In this document: positions 43,843-53,640 of the stretch, in pieces
Numbering within the stretch: position 1 is the stretch's first letter
Layout: each line of letters begins with the position of its first letter
Origin: Catonia carolina
Lineage: Eukaryota > Arthropoda > Insecta > Hemiptera > Achilidae
Assembly (NCBI GenBank): GCA_035578175.1
Contig: JAQMRL010000003.1
Coordinates: forward strand, 81,975,969 to 82,039,968
Reading direction: 5' to 3'
Length of the DNA stretch: 64,000 bases
Translations under genes and position numbers: made by a program
The notes under the pieces: generated by a model
Database searches by the model: none
Seen by the model: only the letters and a program-made list of their open reading frames with translations
What the model was told of the DNA's origin: nothing

Positions 43843-44485
43843 TGAATCACTCACACAAGTTTCTTTTTCTAATGTAAATATTGAACAATAAAACCTATGT
43901 TTAAACATGAGTAAACAATATAAAATTAAAAACATAACCTAATTTTAATCTTGAGTGAATAAATGAACCTCAAAATAAAGTAAACCTCTGTAGTGATTAA
44001 AACTAACAAAAATCATTAATTGACTCTAACCTAGGCTTTGGTTTTGTTTGATTTTCTCTAACTTAAATTATATAGACTTTTGCCCTAAAATGTATGTTAA
44101 GGCTACAATTGTAAAAAAAAAAACATTTTTTGCAACGTGAGTACAACCCCTAAGAATTGAAGCAGATGTGCCGCTTACCCTGTCATTGAGAGCACCAAAA
44201 AATGTAGTAATTAAGGAAATTTTAAACGAAATCGGAGAAACAGTTTTTCAGAAAATCACACAAATCTAATATTTCCGATTGACCTATTTCGATGAAAATT
44301 TTTGTGTCGGGTTTTCTTATGGAACCTAACTGAAGTTTCAAATTTCAACTTTATACAATATTCCGTTCTTAAGTTTTTGTTCATACACGCACTCACAGAC
44401 CAATAAAAACCTAAACACAATGTTTATTTTCAGTACTTTTTTTTCTACGTGTAATCATATAGGGCAAGAGAAAGTAAAAATAAAT
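43843..44485 (+). repeat. R2 repeat, plus-strand copy
   Basis: Shares with other R2 copies GAATCACTCACACAAG, AACATAACCTAATTTTAATC, GAAGCAGATGTGCCGCTTAC, TCGATGAAAATTTTTGTGTC and the tail GGGCAAGAGAAAGTAAAA. It is followed 50 bp later by a second copy in the opposite orientation. Confidence 0.7.
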
Positions 44486-44533
44486 ATCCCGAATCCACTT
44501 AGGCATACGAGTATAATACAAGTTTGTAGATAC

Positions 44534-45111
44534 ATTATTTTTACTTTCTCTTGCCTTATATGAAATCGGTAAAAAGTAGTCTACCAATACTTTTTTCATG
44601 TCGAATTTTTAAATTAATTTTTCACCAAAATACACGTTTGTAGGCCCTTTAACCCAAATATTGGACCAACCGGGAGTACTATTTTCTGAAAAATGTGTTG
44701 ATTTTTTCTAAATCGCCTCATTTACTATTTTTTATGCTCTATACGATAGGGTAAGTAGCAAGTCGGTTGAAATTTTTAAAAGGCTCTCTTGACAAAAAAT
44801 AGTTATTTTAGATTCCAGCCTTTATGTGTATTTTAGGGCAAAAGCGTAAAATAAAACTTGTAGAAAATTAAAAACATACAACTTTTATTTCAATCTAGTT
44901 TTCTACAGAACTTAGTTTAGCGTCAATTAGTGATTTTTCGTATTTGTACGTTTTTTAAAAGTCGATTTTCATTTTACGTCACTCACTCATAATTAAAATT
45001 ATGTTATGTTTTTAATTTTAAAACATTTACTCATGATAACGTAACATAATGTACAGAATGACCCATACAACCTACGTTGTATGGTAGGTTGTATGGGTCA
45101 TTCTTTACATT
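44534..45111 (-). repeat. R2 repeat, inverted partner copy
   Basis: Reverse complement of R2: its tail (TTACTTTCTCTTGCC) faces the tail of the copy at 43843-44485, and its far end carries TAATTATGAGTGAGTGACG and ATCATGAGTAAATG before the palindrome at 45048-45111. The two copies are tail to tail. Confidence 0.7.
45048..45111. repeat. near-perfect palindrome, 28-bp arms
   Basis: Arms 45048-45075 and 45084-45111 are complementary at 27 of 28 positions with an 8-bp loop (GTTGTATG). The perfect core of each arm contains AGAATGACCCATACAACC on the left. It could be a foldback terminus, a small hairpin transposon end or a hairpin RNA source. It sits at the outer edge of an R2 copy. Confidence 0.85.
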
Positions 45112-45238
45112 GAAAATAGAAAGTCGTGTGAACATTTAACACTAGATTTTTACGTACGTAATCAGCTCCAGAGAGTTTAGCGTTGAATTTTAAATCAATC
45201 TTTAGAAAAATATCGATGGTTGCTAACTTGTAAACATT

Positions 45239-45451
45239 TTGCATACACTGGATGGGAATTGCCCATCCCGATGGATACGAGGCCTTCCTCTTTGGCGTAC
45301 AGCAAAATTGAGCTCTCTAGTCCACTTGGACACAAAGTTGGTAATTAAGTCAATTCATTTTTGTACAACAAAATCTATATTTCACAGAAAATGTATAACA
45401 GATTGCAACGCAAGTTTTTGGTCCGCATTGATGCCAAGGATTAGTGGCTAA
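45239..45451 (+). pseudogene. transposase C-terminal relic (mariner/IS630 type, tentative)
   Basis: A 70-residue frame reads GNCPSRWIRGLPLWRTAKLS then HLDTKLVIKSIHFCTTKS and CITDCNASFW. The order resembles the end of insect IS630-mariner transposases ('NRWIGRGGPxxWPxRSPDLxPLDFxLWGxxKxxVYxTx..RIxxAxAS'), with the WPxRSPDL stretch decayed to WRTAKLSSL. No upstream catalytic part is seen. Ordinary chance similarity cannot be excluded. Confidence 0.45.
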
Positions 45452-46604
45452 TTGGGTCAAAAAATATTACATTTACTAAAATATGAAGAATTGTTAATTT
45501 TAAATTTAAAAAAAATAACTGTTATTTTTCATAAATTAAATTAAATTATTTAATTAGAAATGAAGAATGTAAAAGTCAAACAATATAAAAGGAAAAGATA
45601 AAAATTAAAAACCTCAGAGTGAATAAAGAAATTATAGATCGTGTATTTAACTGTAGAATCTTAAATTATTGTTTCATTGTTAACAACCGATATATTTTCC
45701 TGTTTCTCTTTCTCTACTGCAATAGTAGCAATAATAGTATAATGCTATAAGTTACCTTGGTACAAAGTTTTAAAGTTAAACGGTACAGTTACTTTACATA
45801 ATTTATTCAGGCTGTCACTTAATGTTTAACAATATTACGTTATGGTAGTTCTTGCCTTTTCCTAACTGATAAATTAATACCAAGAATAAATATATTCTTT
45901 CTCGTAACATTGAAATTGAATTTACCATTTAATTTATGTACTTTCAGAAATCGTATATCTGTTTCTAACACGGGTTTATTGCTGATACCATCCCGAGTTC
46001 CTATTGAAATATAGAAAGGGTATTTATTTTTTTAATTTAAATAAATTCCTTCACCTAGGAGATGCGTAAACTTACGAGAATTTTTCGCGTTTAAATGATT
46101 TAATCATTTTAAAATAACGTACATTTAATAATGCACATTATTAACGTTATTCAATTCCACTATCCTACGTAGTAAAATATCCCCCCCTGGACAGGCGTCT
46201 AACATGGATGACTCACATATAGAGCAAACTAAATTTTTTTTGACACTTTTATTAGAAATTTAGTATCTGTTATCATATTAATACAACAATTTCTAAATGT
46301 GAAACTACTGTTCCAAAACTTGATTTACTTTAAGGAGTGTGCAGTCATCACCACAGTCCTACAGTTGGCCAAGAAGATATCTTGGCCCGAGGCGCTTCAA
46401 ACGTCTGCGCTGAGCACCCGGTATCACCCTAGTGTACATGTTTTGTATGAGAGGGTTGTCATGTTATTCAAATTTGTCATGCATCGTCTTGTATAGTTGT
46501 TTCGCGATATCAATTACGAATGGGATTTGTAAGTCTTTGTGCAACATTGAGTTTGGGATATAAAACTAAATAATAAATAATAAAAAATTAAATAATAAAT
46601 AATA
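45452..46604. other. AT-rich DNA, nothing recognised
   Basis: About 1.1 kb; a 65-codon frame at 46299 has no motif. AAATAATAAATAATA runs precede the LINE insertion. Confidence 0.4.
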
Positions 46605-47680
46605 ACTCTTTTGACAGAGTTTGGCATACAGGTCTCTTACATAAACTGAAAGAAATACTACCATTTACCTACTACCTTATTATGAATTCCTTCCTATCTG
46701 ACAGATTCTTTAGAATTCGTTTAGGATCGTCTTACTCAAATTTCTTTCTTGTCTTAGCCGGCGTGCCTCAGGGCTTAATTTTAGCCCCACTTCTCTATTC
46801 TGTATACACTTCAGACCTACCTACCCTACCCCAGACCCTCACTGCTACCTACGCTGACGACACAGCGATATTAGCCCGAGACCAAAACTCTATACACGCT
46901 TCACTAACACTCCAACATCATCTCAATCTTATACACGAATGGTGTAAAACATGGAAAATAAAACTTAAAACGACAAAATCCCTTCCCGTAACTTTCACAC
47001 TCCGCCATGGTGATTGCCCACCAGTATACATAGACAATGAACCTCTCACAAAGACAGATACGGTCACGTATCTCGGTCTGACTTTCGATAAACGACTAAC
47101 TTGGAGCACACATATCAAACGGAAACGTTTATTACTGAATTCCCGACTTAAACTTCTATATTCCCTACTTCGCAAACGATCAAAATTACCAATGGCACAA
47201 ACATTACGCATATATTGTTCTCTTTTGAAACCTATTTGGACCTACGGATCCCAAATTTACGGTTCAACCAAACCCTCTAACTTGCAACGAATTCAAGCAT
47301 TCCAGTCAAAAACATTACGCCTTATTGCAAATGCACCTCTTTACGTTAGCAACAAAACCTTACATACAGATTTGAAAACACCACTTGTACAAAATTCCAT
47401 TGAATACCTATACAAACGCTTTCACGACAAGACACACGAACACAAGAACCCACTGGTGCGTTCACTTTCCTCCGTCCATTTACCTGATAATCCCCCTAGA
47501 CGCTGGAGTAGAGACCTGCTAGTTTGATATAAAAATTTCATTCTTGGGGAGGCACCAATGGGGGCCCTACCCCTCTCATGCCTATCATGACATTACATTA
47601 TTATCATAATCATCACATTTGCTTGTTGTAACGTTTTACAGTTGTAAATAAAGAATTAAAGAGAGAAAAAAAATAATAAA
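46605..47680 (+). mobile_element. Jockey-like LINE, 5'-truncated copy
   Basis: Begins inside the RT domain (aligned by eye with the minus-strand copy at 50020-50990, which extends further 5') and runs through the natural stop to a 3' end with GTTGTAAATAAAGAATTAAA and an A-rich tail. AAATAATAAAAAAT-like A/T sequence occurs on both sides, but a precise target duplication could not be fixed. A SINE-A copy inserted only ~20 bp after the tail. Confidence 0.85.
46682..47527 (+). CDS. Jockey-like LINE reverse transcriptase, C-terminal part
   Basis: 281 residues of the ORF2 protein that copies LINE RNA at a nicked target. Visible: GVPQGLILAP (27-36; families usually have GVPQGSILAP, so Ser is Leu here), ATYADDTAILA (55-65) with the catalytic Asp pair, a YLGLTFDKRLTW block (~132-143), then LLKPIWTYGSQIYGS, RIQAFQSKTLRLIANAP, VSNKTLHTDLKTP and the usual ending RRWSRDLLV. 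The open frame continues upstream of this Met without a native start (PFTYYLI precedes it), and the endonuclease and finger regions are absent. So this is the truncated remainder of a longer protein, uninterrupted by stops. Confidence 0.88.
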   Translation: MNSFLSDRFFRIRLGSSYSNFFLVLAGVPQGLILAPLLYSVYTSDLPTLPQTLTATYADDTAILARDQNSIHASLTLQHHLNLIHEWCKTWKIKLKTTKSLPVTFTLRHGDCPPVYIDNEPLTKTDTVTYLGLTFDKRLTWSTHIKRKRLLLNSRLKLLYSLLRKRSKLPMAQTLRIYCSLLKPIWTYGSQIYGSTKPSNLQRIQAFQSKTLRLIANAPLYVSNKTLHTDLKTPLVQNSIEYLYKRFHDKTHEHKNPLVRSLSSVHLPDNPPRRWSRDLLV

Positions 47681-47687
47681 AAATAGT

Positions 47688-48042
47688 AAATAACAACAAC
47701 CCACCGGGTTGGTCTAGAGGTAAAGTCGTCGCCTAAATCAGCTGTTTAACAGCTGATTTTCGGAGGTGAATGTTCCTGGTTCAAATCCTAGTAAAGGTAG
47801 TTACTTTTATACGGATTTGAATGCTAGACAGTGGTTATCGGTGTACTTTGATGGTTGGGGTTTAATTAACCATACTCTCTCAGGAATGGTCGGCCTGAGT
47901 CTGTACAAGACTACACCTCATTTACATGTCATACACTTCATCCTCATCTCATTGGGTCATGGGGTTGCTTATTGTTCTGAATTGAACAGATTGCAACGTA
48001 CACATATTAGGAATTAAAAAAAAAAGAAGAAAATAGCAACAA
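47688..48042 (+). mobile_element. SINE-A copy 4, with target duplications
   Basis: A full-length SINE-A (47700-48030) between AAATAACAACAA (47688-47699) and AAATAGCAACAA (48031-48042), a 12-bp target duplication with one change. Head: GGTTGGTCTAGAGGTAAAG (A-box), palindrome CAGCTGTTTAACAGCTG, B-box GGTTCAAATCC. Body: ACGGATTTGAATGCTAGACA, GGAATGGTCGGCCTGAG, CATTGGGTCATGGGGTTGC, TTGAACAGATTGCA, then an A-rich 3' stretch not present in copy 1. Confidence 0.85.
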
Positions 48043-48399
48043 ATATATTGGAAGGCTAATAGAAAATCTAAATTATTAGTACAAAATAATTATTATCAAT
48101 AAAAATTATAAATCGTAAATTAAAAGTGTTGTCGGGCCATTCAAAAATTTAGTTTCTTTACAGGACCGATTTTGAAAACTGTTAATAATGTGTGTACGGG
48201 TAGTTGTTGACACGTAAATAGATGGTTTTTGATTGCTAAAGGACAGTATTTTGTTAGTCAAGTTTAGTTTAAGCTTTAAGTTTTGTAATTTGTATGTTTT
48301 AGTAGACGATAGAAGTTTAATCATCAGCACTATTATTATTGTTATTAACGTGTAAACAAATAATTAATTGTATTCGTTGTTATAAGGCTGGTTTTATTT
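48043..48399. other. AT-rich DNA, nothing recognised
   Basis: AT-rich spacer up to the next R1 copy. Confidence 0.4.
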
Positions 48400-48790
48400 G
48401 CCCATAACGGGCAGGTGGGTGATAAATCATTTGCACTCAATCTGCTATTTCCAGGGATACAAAAAATTGGTCTGTTTCTTATCACATAGTCAGCCAATTG
48501 TATTACTGAAACATTTAATAACAGAAGAGGTAGAGATGTAAAAAAACAATAATCAGAGTTATCTATTCTGAGAGTCATGAATTTCTTTATACAGCCAGAC
48601 TCTGCGATGAATGAAGTGCAGGTGTCATTTGTAGGGTGAAAGGTAGGTGATTTTTGATGAACCTGGAATGCTGATAAGCATATTTTTCCACTCAGAGCGG
48701 AAGGCATGGTAAACCATTTCGCTCCTCGTTTTACATAGTAAAGCCTCTGCAAATTGAAACCAGCCTTTTTGCTGATGACCAAAACAACAA
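48400..48790 (-). repeat. R1 interspersed repeat, full-length copy
   Basis: Reverse-complement R1, plus-strand left end GCCCATAACGGGCAGG, right end ACCAGCC, TTTTTGCTGATGACC. The hairpin stem has lost pairing at one position in this copy. Confidence 0.82.
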
Positions 48791-49650
48791 TAAGAAGTTA
48801 TTTATTGAACCCCGATCCCGAACGAACCTAGGCTTAAGTGTTACAATATCAATTTATTTTAGGTATCTAGGGCGTTTGTCCACATCATATACATGATTGT
48901 TGCAATTGTATGTTTAGTTATGAGTCACGGAATAAGTTTCATGAATGAAGAATGAATAGCTATTATAAGAAAGAATGTATTATGCAAGACGAGAAGAGCA
49001 GTAAATATTTCAATTTTTATGAAGTAAAACACGGAGCGTCTGCGATATTTACTACATAAAATTTATACAATGTACTGCCTCTAGCCTAAAACTCCTACGT
49101 ACTAGAATATATACTAACAGGATATACACGACTTTATTGAGAGGGGAGATAAAATGATAACGGGCGGGTTACTTGAATATGCAATAAAGACTACGTAACA
49201 ACCAACCAGGAACTTTCATGACCTTACGTCCCTAAACAGTTACCTAACGTCCTTAACAACGTTCCATCCCGGCAGTACCCTTTTCCTTACTCTACTGGTA
49301 GTCGTGATGTACATAAACACCTTCATGGGTTACGTATGAGTGTAATAACCGCTAGCTTCATACCCGAAAATTATACTTTTAAACATAAAACTGCATCTAG
49401 TATGTTTGTAATATTAAATAAGCTGTTAACTCTACTTCAGAGTTTAAAAGTAAAATATTTTTTAGTTCTATAAATAGTAAATGAAGTCACTAACGCTTGG
49501 AACACTTTTAATCTACTCAACGTGAACAATTTAAAATTTTCTTTTCGAACTGGAAGATTTCTTCCTGAAAATCTACTTTAAAACTAAAACAACTAGCTGA
49601 ATTTATTTTAGACATGACTATAATTGTAATTTACATTCTTTAAATTTAAA
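48791..49650. other. AT-rich DNA, nothing recognised
   Basis: No gene seen. CGAACGAACCTAGGCTT near 48820 echoes sequence near 29570. Confidence 0.4.
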
Positions 49651-49800
49651 TTTACTCTCAGAGGAGATAACTCTGACCTAGTGTTTTTACATCTCTACCT
49701 CTTCTTTCTTAAATTCTTCAGTCATATAATTAGCTGACGTTGTAATAAGAAACACACCTATTTCTTCTAGCCCTGGAACTAGTAAATCGAATGTAAATAA
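49651..49800 (+). repeat. R1 interspersed repeat, 3' half only
   Basis: Begins at TTACTCTCAGAGGAGATAAC and continues through CATCTCTACCTCTTCT, GTCATATAATTAGCTGAC and TTCTAGCCCTGGAAC. The first ~240 bp of R1 are missing. Confidence 0.75.
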
Positions 49801-50019
49801 TATAACTGTTAAATACTGACTTGGAGCACACCAGTTATTTTTATTTTTTTGAACAGTGTATTATTTTGCAATCAGTTAAATAATTTACAAAATAACTTAA
49901 AGCAAAAATTATAACAGTGTGTGAATTTAACATTGAAAGCACACAAATTCTACACCCAAGTAGTGTGCATTAAAAATACACAAACAGGGCCACCAAATCA
50001 ATGGGATTTCCCCACGACA

Positions 50020-50990
50020 ATAATTTTTTTTTCTCTCTTTAATTCTTTATTTACAACTGTAAAATTTTAAACAAGCAAATGTGGTGATTATGACAATAAT
50101 GTAAATGACATGATAGGCATGAGAGGGGTAGGGCCCCCATTGGTGCCTTCCCAAGAATGAAATTTGTATATCAAATTAGCAGGTATCCACTCCAGCGTCT
50201 TTTAAGGCGTATATGGGGATTATTAGGTAAATAGCAACTTCTATCATTATTAGATTATCAGGTTAGCAATTAACTATTTAAGTTAGTTGTGTGACAACTA
50301 ACATCTGATTTTCATGTGTGCTCCAAGTTAGTCGTTTACCAAAAGTCAGACCGAGATACTTCACCGTATCTGTTTTTATGAGAGGTTCATTGTTATGTAT
50401 ACTGGTGGAGAATAACCATGACGGAGTGTGAAAGACACGTGAAGAGATTTTGCCGTATTAAGTTTTATTTTCCATGTTTTACACCATTCGTGTAAAAGGT
50501 TGAGATGATGTTGGAGTGTTAGTGAAGCATGTATAGAGTTTTGGTCTCGGGCTAATATCGCTGTGTCGTCAGCGTAGGTAGCAGTGAGGGTCTGGGGTAG
50601 GGTCGGTAGGTCTGAAGTGTATACAGAATAGAGAAGTGGGGCTAAAATTGAGCCCTGAGGCACTCCAGCTAATCAAGAAAGAAATTTGAGTAGGACGATC
50701 CTAAACGAATTCTAAAGAATCTGTCAGACAGGAAGGAATTTATGATATGGTAGTAGGTAAATGGTAGTATTTCTTTTAGTTTGTGTAAGAGACCTGTATG
50801 CCAACTCTGTCAAAAGCTTGAGCGACATCCAGGAAACCTGCGAACACATACATCGTTTGTTCCATAGACGAAGCTATGTAATCAGTCACTCTGTGCAGTT
50901 GTTGTGTAGAGGAGTGTTGAGTGCGGAATCCGAATTGATGTGGAGGTAGTATATCATGAACCAGCGGAAGAATGCGCTTGTATTTATATT
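50020..50990 (-). pseudogene. Jockey-like LINE, internally deleted copy
   Basis: Minus-strand sister of the LINE at 46605-47680, extending further 5'. From 50980 leftwards: RILPLVHDILPPHQFGFRTQ, HRVTDYIASSMEQ and FLDVAQAFDRV (RT blocks upstream of the palm), then NSFLSDRFFRIRLGSSYSNF. A single-base deletion breaks the frame before VPQGSILAP (Ser retained, unlike the sister), then ATYADDTAILA follows at 50590-50550. Near 50330 about 350 bp of coding sequence present in the sister are missing and replaced by ~80 bp of unrelated sequence (50239-50318), after which the 3'-untranslated end resumes to a poly-T tract at 50020. Dead copy. Confidence 0.85.
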
Positions 50991-52348
50991 AAAATATATA
51001 AATATAATTTATAAATATATTAAATATAATATTTAAAATAAAAAAAAGATTTCGTAGTGCACAAACTTTCATAACAATAAAATGTACACATTGTCGATTT
51101 AAACTAAATTAAAATAAATTACAAAGTACATAAAATTTAAAAAATAAAAACCAATAGTTTCCGTGATCTGAATTAGTTTTGATACTCATTTAAATGAATG
51201 CTATTACGGTAGGACTATACTTAAAGAATTTTAGTACTATTTAAAACACGATTTAATCAGTTTTGTTTGGCCATTATAAATTTTTGTAAATGCGTTTTTT
51301 AATAGGATAGAATAAGTTTTGAAAAATAAAATTTCATAAGAATATACTTGTCTTGCGCTATAAAATGAAACTTAACAATAATCGTATATCCATTTTTTGA
51401 ACTTAGTGAGGTTTGATTCTGACCTAAACAATTTAGTGCTAAAGATATTTGTTAGTGAATGTTATTCGCAATTAACATAAATGTAGCTGTGTAATTAAAA
51501 AATAACATAACAATTTTAACTGAATAGTAAGCATGTATAACGATTATTTTAATTCAAACAATATAATAACACAAGAAAGGTAGTTACAATGAAGATTGTG
51601 TAGTTAAACTCACATGAGAAGTTTACTTTGGGAATACAGGAGTACCAACTTAAGTAACAACAATGTGTCTTTGAGTAACATAACAGTTAGAAATATACCT
51701 CGAGTACTTTCCAACAGTTGGGTAGATATGAACGAAGGTAATTTTAATCTAGAGAGGCCAGTGTAATGGTTGTTACGACTAAGTATATATTAATAACGCT
51801 TGGTGTACGACGACGGTAAAAAGCTCACATTAATTAACTACACCTGTTCCCCCCCACAAATCCCCCTTCTGCATTCAACCTTCTATTACAAACCCCCTTT
51901 CCTCTAACATACATTTACCAAACCGAGAAAACATTATGAAATAGAAAACGTACAACCGTATACATGCAAATACTTAGATAATAAACAGTCGAGAAAATAA
52001 TCTAGAATATATTTACAAAATTATTTAGAGCTTCATCTAGTAAACCAGACATTTCTCACATACTATTCCCTCGCACATAATTTAAAACTATTTCTCAATT
52101 AGCTATTTAAGTCTTTCGTAAGGAGTCTGCCTTTTCTTATAATGTTCTTACCGTTTTACAACATTTTTGAACATTGAGTTCTAACGATAAAAATAATGTG
52201 TACAAAAATAAATTTTTCAAGAAACTATGTAAGAAAAATAAAGTTTTCGTAGAAAAATAATACGTTTATAAACACTAGAGTTATTTATTAAATTAAATTG
52301 TTGTATTATAGAGAGTAATGTCATGTTTATCAATCTTATGAAAACTAA
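50991..52348. other. AT-rich DNA, nothing recognised
   Basis: About 1.3 kb of AT-rich DNA with a short C-run near 51851. Nothing recognised. Confidence 0.4.
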
Positions 52349-53301
52349 AGGGTGATTCAAAAAGAGCGCCGGTTTTTAAACGGCTGGTAAATTTTTGTTT
52401 ATCGGTTGGCAACATTGTTAGACCTCATTTCTATTTCGGAGAACATTCCGATTGACGATTCAGCTGTAGTTTCTCTTGTTCGCAGTGTAGTACTCTCGCA
52501 GTCTGTGTCTAACCATAGAGAAGTTTACTATTGCGCAACGAGTGTTAATCGTCAAAACATTTTACCAGTGTGGAGAATGTTATGCGGCTACTGTCAGGCG
52601 ACTTCGCGGTACTCTAGGACGTAATGAAGCACCGAATGAATCAACAGTTCGCAGGCTCATGAAAAAGTTTTTTTGAGACGGGTTCAACAGTCGATCTTAA
52701 AAGTTCTGGACGTCGTCGTTCTGGCCGAACTGAGCGGAATGTTGCGTTGGTTCGTGACAGTGTGGCTGTTAGCCTAGCAAAATCAATACGTCGCCGTTCT
52801 CAACAATTGGGTTTACGATGTTCTTCTGTACGGAGAATTCTTCGGTATGATCTCCAATATCACCCGTATAAAATTCAGTTGCTGCACGAGAAACAATGTT
52901 GTTGCTCCGTGAACGGTTCCAGGATCTCATCATTTCTCGTAATTCCGACCATCAATGGCCACCAAGGTCGTGTGACTTGACGCCTTGTGACTTTCATCTT
53001 TGGGGTCATCTGAAGTCATTGGTGTATGCCAAGAAACCCCGAAACATCAATGACTTGAAGGAGGAAATTCGACGGGTTATCGGGCAAATGGAAGTCGAAA
53101 CTTGTCGTGCAGTAATATCCAATTTCATGGACAGAGTTGATGCGTGCCAGCGCAGTAGAGGAGGACACATGCATGACATCATTTTTCATACATGAAATCG
53201 GAAGGTAAGATGAACTTGTTGATGTATTTATTTTTAGTTTTTCAATAAAATAAATCTCTTAATTTGATATATCAAAACCGGCGCTCTTTTTGAATCACCC
53301 T
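52349..53301 (+). mobile_element. mariner/Tc1-superfamily transposon, internally deleted
   Basis: A 953-bp element between perfect 28-bp terminal inverted repeats (52349-52376 and 53274-53301; each starts AGGGTGATTCAAAAAGAGCG from the outside). It contains both ends of a transposase but not the middle. Target duplication TA is plausible (TA at 53302-53303 region and TAAA at left) but not clean. The intact termini mean a full-length relative's transposase could in principle have moved it. Confidence 0.88.
52505..53195 (+). pseudogene. mariner/IS630-type transposase, catalytic core deleted
   Basis: Would cut and paste the surrounding element. N-terminal helix-turn-helix: KFTIAQRVLIVKTFYQC, LRGTLGRNEAPNESTVRRLM, KKF; an extra T in a T-run near 52672 shifts frame, then FETGSTVDLKSSGRRRSGRT, LAKSIRRRSQQLGLRCSSVR, RILRYDLQYHPYKIQLLHE. 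The expected first two catalytic Asp blocks are gone: about 52895 jumps to LLLRERFQDLIISRN, WPPRSCDLTPCDFHLWGHLK (third catalytic region; the family has RSPDL, here RSCDL), then LKEEIRRVIGQMEVETCRAV and the usual GGHxxDIIFHT ending. Confidence 0.85.
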
Positions 53302-53449
53302 ATAGAATGCCATAAGATTCAATCCTTCCTCCTCTTCTTTGCACAAATTTTATAGCGGAAATATCACTTCTACCTAATACTCTAACTGCTTTTTTGCCAA
53401 TGACAATGGAATTCTTTACAGTTATTTCAAAATTCATGATGGATCATTG

Positions 53450-53640
53450 ACCCTTCTAAACTGCATTAAAGTTTTGGAATCCACTTCTTTTATTTTCACT
53501 GGTTACCTGGGTCGACTTTAAATTAGAGTACACTGCTGCTCCAAATTTCTGAAATCCAAACTGATCGTAAAATGATTTCGTAAATTGAAATTTTAATTTT
53601 GTTCTCAAAACCGAATGAGAAGAGTGAATAGGAGTTTTAT
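53450..53640 (-). pseudogene. Jockey-like LINE relic, short
   Basis: Minus-strand translation with frame changes (a TKLKFQFTKSFYDQFGFQKF-like stretch and NLKSTQV) parallels SKLNLRSKILIYKTLLRPIW and NLKSIQ of the LINE at 40985-41540. Very short and decayed. Confidence 0.5.

Noticed and set aside
47766..48017. Matching open frames in SINE-A copies (also 4056-4325)
   Set aside because: Similar translations in the two copies follow from SINE homology; the element is tRNA-derived and non-coding.
48345..48782. 145-codon minus-strand frame
   Set aside because: It lies on an R1 repeat copy; other R1 copies do not keep this frame.
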